Source: Azonexus sp. (lineage in GTDB: Bacteria > Pseudomonadota > Gammaproteobacteria > Burkholderiales > Rhodocyclaceae). From it: DNA of 40,714 nt. The notes under the pieces were generated by a model, which had not been told where the DNA came from, did not search any database, and saw nothing but the letters and a program-made list of their open reading frames with translations. The DNA lies in the NCBI RefSeq assembly GCF_023150235.1, contig NZ_JAKLLH010000026.1:1-40714 (forward strand). The letters are read 5' to 3'. The position numbers and the translations under genes were made by a program. Of the stretch, positions 17,659-25,352 are shown one piece after another (within the stretch, counting starts at the first letter, position 1; each line of letters starts with the position of its first letter).

Positions 17659-17672
17659 TTGATGCAAATCAA
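17659..17672. promoter_or_regulatory. FNR/DNR-type binding site
   Basis: A perfect TTGAT-GCAA-ATCAA palindrome, extended to TTTTGAT/ATCAAAA at 17657-17674. It matches the consensus of the FNR/DNR/CRP family exactly and lies 86 bp upstream of the Crp/Fnr gene, whose recognition helix is of the TTGAT-reading type. The 312-bp gap 17574-17885 holds this site, the GTGA repeats, and leader DNA for the divergent Nudix gene, which could be a second target. Confidence 0.75.
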
Positions 17673-17885
17673 AAGTATCGGCAAGCAAAGAAAAACCCCT
17701 TGTAAAACAGGACTATTCCCGAACATGCCGGAGCAGATCGCCAACTGTGCAGGATGCCGGGAGCGAGACGACTTGTCACGAAAATTGGCACATTTCCTGA
17801 CAAGCGACGGCGGGCGGTACACAATGGCAGCCTCCCTGTTCTCCGCCGCCCGGCCGATACCGGCACCGGGCCAACCCGCCGACCG

Positions 17886-18479
17886 ATGACCGATCAAGCG
17901 CCCGAATTCTATTTCCCGGCCCCGCGCCGCCAGCATTTCTGCAGCCAGTGCGGCACACCGGTGGTGCAAGCCATTCCCCCCGGCGACAACCGCCTGCGCG
18001 ATCTTTGCCAGGCCTGCGGCGCGGTGCATTACCAGAACCCCCGTATCGTTGTCGGCAGCATTCCGGTCTGGCGTGAGCGGATTCTGCTCTGCCTGCGCGC
18101 CATCGAACCGCGACGCGCGACCTGGACCTTGCCCGCCGGCTTCATGGAGCTGGCGGAAACGACGCGGGAGGGTGCCTGGCGGGAAACCCGCGAGGAGGCG
18201 GGAGCCCAGGTCCGCGTTGGCGAGCTATACACGGTGATTGACATCCCGCGGGCCGATCAGGTGCATTTCTTTTTTCTCGCCGAGGCCAGCGGCCCGGAAC
18301 TCGACCCTGGACCGGAAAGCCTGGAGGCACGGTATTTCGCACCGGAAGAGATTCCCTGGGAACAGCTTTCGTTCCGCTCGGTGGTCGAAACGCTCAGGTA
18401 CTACCTTGCCGATAGCGCAACGGGATGCTACCCGGCCCGGCACCTTTGCCTCGAACCCGGAAGGCACGGCCCGGTTTGA
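17886..18479 (+). CDS. Nudix hydrolase with N-terminal zinc ribbon
   Basis: A 197-residue pyrophosphohydrolase. N-terminal zinc ribbon: Cys19/Cys22 (CSQC) and Cys41/Cys44 (CQAC). Nudix box at 85-107 fits G-x5-E-x7-RE-x2-EE-x-G exactly: Gly85, Glu91, Arg99, Glu100, Glu103, Glu104, Gly106. Proteins with this layout hydrolyse ADP-ribose, NADH or related nucleotides; the substrate cannot be read from sequence. ATG at 17886 is chosen because it places the zinc ribbon near the N-terminus; the upstream open frame is not conserved. It converges with the MarR gene 34 bp away. Confidence 0.9.
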   Translation: MTDQAPEFYFPAPRRQHFCSQCGTPVVQAIPPGDNRLRDLCQACGAVHYQNPRIVVGSIPVWRERILLCLRAIEPRRATWTLPAGFMELAETTREGAWRETREEAGAQVRVGELYTVIDIPRADQVHFFFLAEASGPELDPGPESLEARYFAPEEIPWEQLSFRSVVETLRYYLADSATGCYPARHLCLEPGRHGPV

Positions 18480-18513
18480 GAAAGCCGCCGGCGAAGGCCG
18501 CTGGCAACGCCGG

Positions 18514-18999
18514 CTACGATGGGGTGCCGTCGTCCGGGCAGCGTATCAGCCGGTGCATCACCGCCCGCCATCCCTGCTCGGCCCCGGTGCCGGCCGTTGC
18601 AAAACCCTCTTGCAGCAACTGCATCTGGGTCGCGCTCAACGCCCGCTCAAGCGCCTCGCCGGCCCGGGTCAGACACAGGCGGCGGATGCGCCGGTCGTGC
18701 TCGTCCGGCGTCATGCCGACCAGATCGCGCTCGACCAATTCGCGCAGAGGGAGATTGAGCGCCTGCTTGCTGACGCCCAGGGTATGCAGCAACTCGTTGA
18801 TCGAACAACCCGGATCACGCCCGACGAAATAGAGAATCCGGTGATGGACCCGCCCCAAGCCCTGCTCGCCCAGCATGCGGTCGGGTAAAGCGGTAAAAGC
18901 GCGGTAGGCAAAAAAGAAGGTCTCGATCGCCTGACGCAGCGAGCGCTCGCCGTCATCGGCCGGGATCGGGGCCAAACTCTCTTCGTGGCTCGCTTGCAT
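18514..18999 (-). CDS. MarR family transcriptional regulator
   Basis: A 161-residue winged-helix regulator. ATG at 18999 has AAGGAG upstream at suitable distance; an ATG 17 codons earlier is less likely. Features: GLGRVHHRILYFVGRDPGCSINELLHTLGVSKQALNLPLRELVERDLVGM (HTH) and the wing DEHDRRIRRLCLTRAGEALE. It is divergent from the PLP aminotransferase, and the gap carries paired inverted repeats that are its probable operators. The ligand is unknown. Confidence 0.93.
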   Translation of the reverse strand: MQASHEESLAPIPADDGERSLRQAIETFFFAYRAFTALPDRMLGEQGLGRVHHRILYFVGRDPGCSINELLHTLGVSKQALNLPLRELVERDLVGMTPDEHDRRIRRLCLTRAGEALERALSATQMQLLQEGFATAGTGAEQGWRAVMHRLIRCPDDGTPS

Positions 19000-19079
19000 C
19001 CTGTTTTTCTCCTTCACTGCCAGCAAAGCCTGCCGGCAAGCGATCAGCAAAAAATCCCGGCCCAGATGAAAATCACGCC

Positions 19080-19097
19080 GATGAACGCATATTCATC
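19080..19097. promoter_or_regulatory. Inverted repeat upstream of the MarR gene
   Basis: GATGAA-N6-TTCATC, perfect arms, 81 bp before the MarR start. Possible autoregulatory operator. It differs from the two sites on the aminotransferase side, so it may bind another protein. Confidence 0.4.
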
Positions 19098-19207
19098 AAT
19101 GAGTTACCTGACAACCCCGGAAGTACCTGGCGGATAAGCCACCCAAAAATCGCGCCATCGGCGACTTATCTGCGTTACCCGCGCCAAAACCGCTTTTCTC
19201 AGGATCA

Positions 19208-19270
19208 GTCAAGCTGATTGACATGTTAGGAGGCCTGGCGCTATCTTGTCTATAGGTCAACAAACTTGAC
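19208..19270 (+). promoter_or_regulatory. Twin GTCAA-N5-TTGAC operators over the aminotransferase promoter
   Basis: Two identical-arm palindromes: GTCAA-GCTGA-TTGAC (19208-19222) and GTCAA-CAAAC-TTGAC (19256-19270), 48 bp apart. A promoter fits between them: -35 TTGACA at 19218-19223 (overlapping operator 1), 18-bp spacer, -10 TATCTT at 19242-19247, expected start near 19254 at operator 2. Occupancy of both would block transcription of the aminotransferase gene at 19282. The likely binder is the divergent MarR protein. Confidence 0.65.
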
Positions 19271-19281
19271 GTATACCCATC

Positions 19282-20418
19282 ATGCCCACGCCCGCCCTCC
19301 GCCTCTCCGCCCGCAGCCGCGACCTGCATGCTTCACCGATCCGCGAAATCCTGGCCGTCATCGACCGCCCCGGAATGATCTCCTTTGCCGGCGGCCTGCC
19401 GGCGCCCGACAGCTTCCCCGAATTCTCCCTCGCCGCGATGCCGCGCACGCAGCTGCAATACGGCGCCAGCGAAGGCGAAATGGCGCTGCGCGAGGAAGTC
19501 GCCAGCCGCATGAACACCCTCGGTCTGGCGTGCGACGCCGAGCAGGTGCTGATCCTCTCCGGCTCGCAACAAGGGATCGACCTGGTCGCCAAGCTCTTTG
19601 TCGACCCGGGCACCCCGGTGGCGGTCGAAGCCCCGACCTATCTTGCGGCGCTGCAGGTGTTCCGTTTCTTCGGCGCCAGCTTCTGCGAGTATTCGGCGCA
19701 TACCGCCGGCAGCGACCTGGCCGCCGCCCGGCCGGCGCTGGCCTATTGCATCCCGACCTTCCAGAACCCGAGCGGCCACTGTCTTTCAGCCGGCGAACGC
19801 GACGCCCTGGCGGCCGCCTGCGACACCACCGGCACGCCACTGTTCGAGGACGATCCCTACCGCGACCTGGTCTACGACGCCTGCGAACGCCAGCCGGTGT
19901 GCGCTCGCCTGCGCAGCGCGCCGTGGATTTACCAGGGCTCGTTTTCAAAGACGCTGGCTCCCGGCCTGCGCCTCGGCTACCTGGTCGCCAGCCAGGCGCT
20001 GATCCCGCTGCTGACCCGGCTCAAACAGGCGGCCGACCTGCATAGCAACCGTGTCAGCCAGTGGCTGGTGCTGCAACATCTGCAGCAAAGCAGCGGCAGC
20101 GAGGGGCTGGCGGCAATCTACCGGCAGCGCCGCGACGCCTTCGCCGCCGCGCTGCAGCGCCACTTCGCCGACCTCGCCGACTGGCAAGTGCCGCCCGGCG
20201 GCCTCTTCTTCTGGCTGACGCTGAAGCGCAAGATTGACACCCGCAGCCTGCTGCCGCAGGCGATTGCCGCCAAGGTCGCGTTCATGCCCGGCGAAGCCTT
20301 CTTCGCCAGCGACACGCCACCGCTCGGCCACCTGCGCCTGAACTTCAGCCACGCCAGCGAAGCCGACGCCGAACAAGGCCTGGCACGCCTGGCGGAGTTG
20401 ATCCGCCAAGCCAGCTGA
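19282..20418 (+). CDS. PLP-dependent aminotransferase, class I/II
   Basis: A 378-residue fold-type I aminotransferase of the group containing 2-aminoadipate/aromatic aminotransferases and the catalytic halves of MocR regulators; there is no N-terminal HTH here. Features: ISFAGGLPAPDSFP, LQYGASEGEMALRE, cofactor loop SGSQQG (93-98), PTFQNPSG (158-165), DDPYRDL and the Schiff-base lysine Lys223 in GSFSKTLAPGLRLGYL. Substrate not determinable. It is divergent from, and probably controlled by, the adjacent MarR regulator through the twin operators. Confidence 0.92.
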   Translation: MPTPALRLSARSRDLHASPIREILAVIDRPGMISFAGGLPAPDSFPEFSLAAMPRTQLQYGASEGEMALREEVASRMNTLGLACDAEQVLILSGSQQGIDLVAKLFVDPGTPVAVEAPTYLAALQVFRFFGASFCEYSAHTAGSDLAAARPALAYCIPTFQNPSGHCLSAGERDALAAACDTTGTPLFEDDPYRDLVYDACERQPVCARLRSAPWIYQGSFSKTLAPGLRLGYLVASQALIPLLTRLKQAADLHSNRVSQWLVLQHLQQSSGSEGLAAIYRQRRDAFAAALQRHFADLADWQVPPGGLFFWLTLKRKIDTRSLLPQAIAAKVAFMPGEAFFASDTPPLGHLRLNFSHASEADAEQGLARLAELIRQAS

Positions 20419-20423
20419 AAGGT

Positions 20424-20469
20424 GGTTTTTGCCGATTTTCACGGTCGACCGTGAAAATCGGCAAAAACC
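20424..20469. repeat. GGTCGACC-core palindrome, copy 7 (perfect)
   Basis: A perfect 46-bp palindrome centred at 20446/20447, arms GGTTTTTGCCGATTTT and complement, 5 bp after the aminotransferase stop. It lies between that gene and the convergent short zor-linked gene. The rest of the gap to 20678 was translated in the minus frames and showed no recognisable protein. Confidence 0.95.
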
Positions 20470-20678
20470 GGCGCACCGCCAGAAAAAACCGCCCTGGGGC
20501 AAACCGCGCAAAGCTGCCGGAGAGATCGTCTGCGCATGAGGATGCGCGGCCGGCTTCCGGCAGTTCGGAGACCCAGCCGGCAGGGATTTCAGCCGGAGCC
20601 CGAACATCGCCGGGCAAAGCTGCGTCGGGCCTGCAGTAACGGCCCCTGCAAGCATGTTTCAGATTCTGGCGCCGGCCT

Positions 20679-21218
20679 TCACGCCAGTTCGGACCTGATC
20701 CGCAGTTCCGGCGGCAGCGCCGGGCTGGCCGAGACCAGGAAACGGCGCAATTTTTCCAGCCCTTGACGGGCCGGCGGGGTCAGCGGGAAATCCGCCGCGC
20801 TAGCCTGCCGCCAGGACGCATGCAAGCCCCGGCAGCAATTAATGAAGCGGCGCCGCTCGTGTTTCAACGCCGCCACCGCTTCGAGCAGCACCTGCACCTG
20901 CTCCGGGCTGTCGAGCAAGCGCCGCGATTCCCAGTCCATCGCCTGGGCGACGCCGTGGCAGACGTATTTGAGGCGGACGAAGTCGAGTTGCCGGCCGAGG
21001 ATGCGAAAGGCCAGCACACCGCGCACGATCTGCTGTTCGCGGGCCATTGCCTGACGCCCGCCGAAGCGCGCCTGCACGGCCGCCAGCGAGCGCCGCATGG
21101 CTTCCGGGTCGCCCCAGTGCAATTGCCGCGGCTTGCCGCGCAGCGCCTGCTGCAACTCGGCTTCAAGCCGGGTCAGCGGCGTTTCTTCTAACTCAGAGGT
21201 CGAGCGGGCAGCGTCCAT
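20679..21218 (-). CDS. Short third gene of the Zorya-like cassette (ZorC N-terminus-like)
   Basis: A 179-residue soluble, helix-rich protein. ATG at 21218 follows CGGAGACGGCG and overlaps the end of zorB by 26 bp, so translation is coupled. The segment at 78-136 (LDFVRLKYVCHGVAQAM, RRLLDSPEQ, HERRRFINCCRGLHASW) resembles what I recall of the N-terminal region of ZorC proteins (a basic RRFxxCxxGL stretch). It ends where ZorC would continue into its EH-signature domain, which is absent. It could be a truncated ZorC, or an independent small partner of ZorAB. No downstream remnant of the missing half was found. Family assignment is tentative. Confidence 0.55.
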   Translation of the reverse strand: MDAARSTSELEETPLTRLEAELQQALRGKPRQLHWGDPEAMRRSLAAVQARFGGRQAMAREQQIVRGVLAFRILGRQLDFVRLKYVCHGVAQAMDWESRRLLDSPEQVQVLLEAVAALKHERRRFINCCRGLHASWRQASAADFPLTPPARQGLEKLRRFLVSASPALPPELRIRSELA

Positions 21219-21909
21219 CGCCGTCTCCGGTAGGCGGACGCGGGCCGACGTGGGCTTCGTCAAGGTCGCGAAATTCCAGCCGCATCTCGATCCGCCGGCT
21301 CTCCTCGGCACTTTCGCGCAGCGCGTTGAACGAGGCGCCGCCGACCAGGAAGAGTTCGCGCACCAGTTGCCGGTCGGCCTCGTTGAGCGGCGCCGGCTGC
21401 GGCGGCAGGGCCTGCAGCACGCAAAGCACGCGCTCGGAACGCTGCAAGGACAGGTTGAGGTTATGCAAATAACTGCCGCGCGCATCGGCAAAACCGTCGA
21501 CGACCACCCGCTTCAACCATTTATCGCCGAGCGGATCGCGCGCCAGCGCCAGGATGTGCGGCGTGAAGCCGCGCAGCAAGCGGGCCTGCGCCTCGTTCAA
21601 ACGGTGACTATTGGTATCGAAACGGGCGCGGTCGCCGAAATCAACGACCCGGCCATGCACGCGGACGCCGGGAAATTCGCGGGTCGCATTCTGCAAGCGC
21701 TGCATCAGTTCGGCGATCTCGGCCTCGCGCTCGGCCTTCTTTTCCTCGGCTTCGGAAATTTCCCGGGTGATCGCCATCAGCGCCACGCTCATCGCCACCA
21801 GGAACAGTACCATCAGCGCCGTCATCAGGTCGGAGAAGGAAATCCAGAACGGTCTTTCGGCTTCGTCGCGCTTTTTCCGCGCGACCGGCGGACGACTTCC
21901 CAGGCTCAC
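21193..21909 (-). CDS. zorB: ZorB-like MotB/OmpA-family stator protein
   Basis: A 238-residue inner-membrane protein. GTG at 21909, 4 bp after the zorA stop, is chosen because it precedes the conserved segment RPFWISFSDLMTALMVLFLVAM. The single TM spans about 22-46, with Asp27 in the position of the proton-binding aspartate of MotB/ZorB. A charged coiled segment (49-75) is followed by an OmpA-like peptidoglycan-binding domain (about 85-225: RVVVDGFADARGSYLHNLNLS, ESRRIEMRLEF). In Zorya, ZorA and ZorB form a proton-driven motor anchored to the cell wall. Plain ExbD/TolR is excluded by the OmpA domain. Confidence 0.82.
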   Translation of the reverse strand: MSLGSRPPVARKKRDEAERPFWISFSDLMTALMVLFLVAMSVALMAITREISEAEEKKAEREAEIAELMQRLQNATREFPGVRVHGRVVDFGDRARFDTNSHRLNEAQARLLRGFTPHILALARDPLGDKWLKRVVVDGFADARGSYLHNLNLSLQRSERVLCVLQALPPQPAPLNEADRQLVRELFLVGGASFNALRESAEESRRIEMRLEFRDLDEAHVGPRPPTGDGDGRCPLDL

Positions 21910-21913
21910 CGGA

Positions 21914-23446
21914 TCACCGCCGCGCTGCCAGGGTTTCCAGGGTGTCGCCGAGTTCCTCGATGGCGCCCTTGAGGTAGTCGACGGCGGTCGCCACTTCCTT
22001 GTGGAACTGGGAATTGCCCTGGCGCAGGGTGCGCTCGATATTGTCGGCAAAGCTGCCGTGCGCCTCGCCGAGCACGCGGCTGACCCCGTCGAGATAATCG
22101 CGCGCCTGCAGTTCGGCCCGCGCCAGCGCCGAGGCAGCACCTTCGATGCGGCCGATCAACTGGTCGGTCAGCGCCGCCTCGCGCCGCGATTGTTCGAGCA
22201 GGGTACGCATCTCGATCAGCATCGCGGCAAACGCGTCGCGGGTCTGCGCCTGTTCGCGCATCACCGTGCTCGCCTCCATCGCCGCCGCGGTCAACGAAGC
22301 CGCGGCGCCGACCAGCTGGCCGCTGGCCTGGGCGAAGCTGTCGGCAGCGCGACCGACCCCCTGCCCCGCCGTCTGCAACTGACCGGCAGCCGACTGGACC
22401 ATGCCCTGGCCGGTGCTTTCCATCCGCGCCGTGACCCGGCCGAGTTCCTGCACCACTTTGCCCAAGGCTTCGACCGTGCGCGTCAGGGTCGCCTCGAGAT
22501 TGCTCTGGCTGCCGCCGAGCGAAGCCTCCATGCGTGCCGTAAACCGCTCCAGCAAGGGCCCCAGCGCCTTCGCCGCCGCGTCGCCCTGGCTGCCGCCGGC
22601 GCGTTCGACCGCTTCGGCGATGCGCAGCATCGGCTCGCGCAGGGCGCGATCAACCGCCACCGCCACCGCCTTGCCGACTGCCTCGGCGATCATCGCCTGC
22701 TGGCCGGCGGCCTGATCTTCCTTCTGCTGCCCGAGCACTGCCCGCAATTGCCCGACCTGCTGCGCCGAGACCTCGCTGGCCCGCACCAAGCGGGCCAGGT
22801 ATTCCTCCTCGACGCCGCCTTCAAACAGACTGTCGATCAATTCGTTGAGCCGTGCTACCTTGCGGTAAGCCAAGGTCACCAGCGATTTCTCGATCCAGGT
22901 CGCGAACATCGCCAGCGCAATCGCCAACGCCGAGACCTGGAAGGCATGGCCGACCCCCTGAATCAGCGCACGCAAGGAGAGGCGAACGGTCGCCGCGTCG
23001 CTGCTGACTTCAAACTGGGTCAGGCCGGCGATCAACCCGGCGAAGGTGCCGATGATCCCGATCCCGGTGAGGATACCCGGCAAGTGCTTGTAGAACTCGG
23101 TCTTCAGCGGCGTATCGACCAGCGCGGCTTCGCTGAAGATGCTCTCGGCCATCGCCGTCGCCCGCCAGCGCTGGCCTTGCCCACCATCGCCGGTGGCATG
23201 CAGGGTCTGCGCGTATTCGCGCCACAGATGCGCCAGCCGCGGGGCGGCCATCGCCTCCTCGGCGATCTGCGCCGGGGCCGGCCGCTTGCCGCCGTCCTGC
23301 ATTTTCTCCAGGCGCTGGACCGCGGTTCCGAGAACTCGGTTGAGACGGACTGCTGGCAGCACGAAGCGCAGCAGAAAGCCCAGCGCGATCGCCGCCAGCA
23401 GCGTGAAGATGACCGCTGCCGCAGTGGCGGCTGAAATCGGGCCCAT
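21914..23446 (-). CDS. zorA: ZorA-like MotA/TolQ/ExbB-family stator protein with long tail
   Basis: A 510-residue inner-membrane protein. TM1 about 5-31; TM2 122-144 (LPGILTGIGIIGTFAGLIAG); TM3 166-185; then GGVEEEYLARLVRASEVSAQQ (210-230), very like the conserved post-TM3 stretch of ZorA; then about 280 residues of predicted coiled-coil tail (226-510, rich in A, Q, E, R), the hallmark separating ZorA from TolQ/ExbB. The tail is shorter than in long type I ZorA proteins. ATG at 23446 follows GGGGAG only 14 bp after the rlmB stop, so zorA-zorB-third gene are read from the rlmB transcript. No separate promoter was seen. Confidence 0.83.
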   Translation of the reverse strand: MGPISAATAAAVIFTLLAAIALGFLLRFVLPAVRLNRVLGTAVQRLEKMQDGGKRPAPAQIAEEAMAAPRLAHLWREYAQTLHATGDGGQGQRWRATAMAESIFSEAALVDTPLKTEFYKHLPGILTGIGIIGTFAGLIAGLTQFEVSSDAATVRLSLRALIQGVGHAFQVSALAIALAMFATWIEKSLVTLAYRKVARLNELIDSLFEGGVEEEYLARLVRASEVSAQQVGQLRAVLGQQKEDQAAGQQAMIAEAVGKAVAVAVDRALREPMLRIAEAVERAGGSQGDAAAKALGPLLERFTARMEASLGGSQSNLEATLTRTVEALGKVVQELGRVTARMESTGQGMVQSAAGQLQTAGQGVGRAADSFAQASGQLVGAAASLTAAAMEASTVMREQAQTRDAFAAMLIEMRTLLEQSRREAALTDQLIGRIEGAASALARAELQARDYLDGVSRVLGEAHGSFADNIERTLRQGNSQFHKEVATAVDYLKGAIEELGDTLETLAARR

Positions 23447-23460
23447 CGCCGCTCCCCGGA

Positions 23461-24192
23461 TCAGCCGCGCCGACGGCGGGCTTCAAACAGGCAGACGCCG
23501 GCCGCCACCGAAACATTGAGACTTTCGACCGAACCGAACATCGGGATATGCACCAGTTGATCGCAATTTTCCCGGGTCAGCCGGCGCATTCCCTCGCCTT
23601 CGGCACCGAGCACCCAGGCCGTGGCTTCCGGCCACTCGGCCTCGTAGAGACCGCTCTCGGCTTCGCCGGCAGTGCCGACCACCCAGATCTCGCGTTCCTG
23701 CAGCTCGCGTAGGGTGCGCGCCAGGTTGGTCACGGTCACGTAAGGCACGGTTTCGGCGGCACCGCAGGCGGTCTTGACCGCGACGTCGGTGAGGCCGGCC
23801 GAACGATCCTTGGGCGCAATCACCGCATGCACGCCGACCGCATCGGCGACGCGCAGGCAGGCACCGAGGTTGCGCGGATCGGTGACGCCGTCGAGCACCA
23901 GCAGGAAAGCCGGCTCCTCCAGGGTATCGAGCACGTCGTCGAGATGCGCCAGCTTGCGCCCGCCTTCGATCCGTGCCACCACGCCCTGGTGGCGGGCGCC
24001 GGGCGCCATTCCGTCGAGCCGCTTGCCATCGGTGACGATCAGCCGCACGTCCTGCAGCTCGGCATGCTTGATCAGGTCGCGCGCACGCGCATCCTGACGG
24101 GTCGCGTCGATCATGATTTCCTTGACCGATTCCGGGTCGTGGCGAAGCTTGGCGGTCACGGCATGAAAACCGTAGATCAGGCGGGAGGACAT
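23461..24192 (-). CDS. rlmB: 23S rRNA (guanosine-2'-O-)-methyltransferase RlmB
   Basis: SpoU/TrmH-family methyltransferase modifying G2251 of 23S rRNA, 243 residues. Starts MSSRLIYGFHAVTAKLRHDP (ATG at 24192). Knot motifs visible: LDGVTDPRNLGACLRVADAVGVH, WVLGAEGEGMRRLT and IPMFGSVESLNVSVAAGVCLFEA. In many proteobacteria rlmB directly follows rnr on one transcript; here a plus-strand HDOD gene and palindrome copy 8 separate them, so rlmB must have its own promoter within about 24193-24440. zorA follows after 14 bp. Confidence 0.96.
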   Translation of the reverse strand: MSSRLIYGFHAVTAKLRHDPESVKEIMIDATRQDARARDLIKHAELQDVRLIVTDGKRLDGMAPGARHQGVVARIEGGRKLAHLDDVLDTLEEPAFLLVLDGVTDPRNLGACLRVADAVGVHAVIAPKDRSAGLTDVAVKTACGAAETVPYVTVTNLARTLRELQEREIWVVGTAGEAESGLYEAEWPEATAWVLGAEGEGMRRLTRENCDQLVHIPMFGSVESLNVSVAAGVCLFEARRRRG

Positions 24193-24298
24193 GACGGGAT
24201 TCCGAAAGAGACAAAGCGGGATTGTACCGGCAACCCCGCCCGGCCCGCATTCTTCGCAGCGTATTTCCAGCATGGCCAGAGATCGCGGCCCATGGCTG

Positions 24299-24342
24299 GT
24301 TTTTGCCTTTTTTCACGGTCGACCGTGAAAAAAGGCAAAAAC
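24299..24342. repeat. GGTCGACC-core palindrome, copy 8 (perfect)
   Basis: A perfect 44-bp palindrome centred at 24320/24321 with arms GTTTTTGCCTTTTTT and complement. It lies in the divergent gap between rlmB and the HDOD gene, about 106 bp upstream of rlmB, where no gene ends. This position argues against a purely terminator role. Confidence 0.95.
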
Positions 24343-24439
24343 TGACAAAAGTGAACGTCTACCTCAGGAATATGTCCAAACTGCCGTAAACTGGATTACG
24401 CAAAAAGCCGCATTGCGGCGCTGCCAACAGGTGAGCGGA

Positions 24440-25327
24440 ATGCTGAAATCACACCAAAGCCACTGGGGAGTCGACCAATGGGCGGCCTATTTAAGCACCG
24501 CCGAGCTGCCTTGCATGCCCCGTTCCAAGGCCCGCCTGCTAGAACTCGAGGCGGAATACCAGGAGCAGTTGTCGGCCTGCCATCTCGCCCACCTCGCCGG
24601 CACCGATCCCTTCCTCTGCCTGCGCCTGTTGCGCGAGGCGGAGAAACGGCGGGTCAAACGGCTGGAGCACGAAACCACGACACCGCTGGCGGCGGTGATG
24701 CAGTTGGGCATGCAGAAAGTTCACCGCTTGATCTTGAACGGCCCGGAAACCGACGAGAACAATCCCGGACTGGTCGCCTGCGAGTCTCGCTCGGTGGCCG
24801 CCAGCCGCCTGGCCACCAAGTGGGGCAGCGCACGCGCCGATATCTCGCCCGAAGAAATCGCCATGGCGGCGCTACTTTCGGAAATCGGCGAACTACTGCT
24901 GTGGAGTTTCGTCCCGGAATTGCCACTCGCGGCCGAAGCCCGCCTGGCTCGTGGCGATTCGCCGCGTTCGGTGCAGGCCCAGGTCGATAGCTGCGGTTTC
25001 CGCTTTCGCGACCTGACGCTCAAATGTGCCGGTATCTGGAATCTGCCACCGTTACTGACGCACCTGATCCGTGGCGTCGATCACATCCGCGCCAATCTCT
25101 CCCGTCTCTGCGTCGATACTGCCCGCCACCTCCACAGCGGCGGTTTTGCCAGCCGCGCCTTGCCGAGCGATCTGGCCGAAGCGGGAAAGCTGATTCCCGC
25201 CGCCAGCCTGGAGTGGCTGGCGCTGCAACTGCCGGGAATCACGCCCGAGGAAGCGGCTCTCCTGGCCGCACAGGCCGAAATGGCGGGGACGGCAGCAGAA
25301 AATCCGCCTTCACCCGCCCCAAGCTGA
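24440..25327 (+). CDS. HDOD-domain protein
   Basis: A 295-residue cytoplasmic protein of the HDOD (degenerate HD) signal-output family. Matching stretches: LAHLAGTDPFLCLRLLREAEKR, TTTPLAAVMQLGMQKVHRLIL and ISPEEIAMAALLSEIGELLLWSF. HDOD proteins usually act in stress, motility or c-di-GMP networks without catalytic activity. ATG at 24440 follows GGTGAGCGGA; a TTG 9 codons earlier is less likely. It sits between rnr and rlmB on the opposite strand, converging on rnr with a 25-bp gap. Confidence 0.85.
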   Translation: MLKSHQSHWGVDQWAAYLSTAELPCMPRSKARLLELEAEYQEQLSACHLAHLAGTDPFLCLRLLREAEKRRVKRLEHETTTPLAAVMQLGMQKVHRLILNGPETDENNPGLVACESRSVAASRLATKWGSARADISPEEIAMAALLSEIGELLLWSFVPELPLAAEARLARGDSPRSVQAQVDSCGFRFRDLTLKCAGIWNLPPLLTHLIRGVDHIRANLSRLCVDTARHLHSGGFASRALPSDLAEAGKLIPAASLEWLALQLPGITPEEAALLAAQAEMAGTAAENPPSPAPS

Positions 25328-25352
25328 ACAGTCTTGCCGCCCGGGCAGAGAC

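Noticed and set aside
20485-20640. Riboswitch-like pattern (GGGCAAACC and GCAAAG-type boxes resembling a cyclic di-GMP aptamer)
   Set aside because: Box order, spacing and stems do not match the aptamer, and no suitable downstream gene start follows on that strand.
20470-20678. Remnant of the missing C-terminal part of ZorC downstream of the short gene
   Set aside because: Minus-strand frames here gave no EH-signature-like or other recognisable protein sequence, so no pseudogene is claimed.
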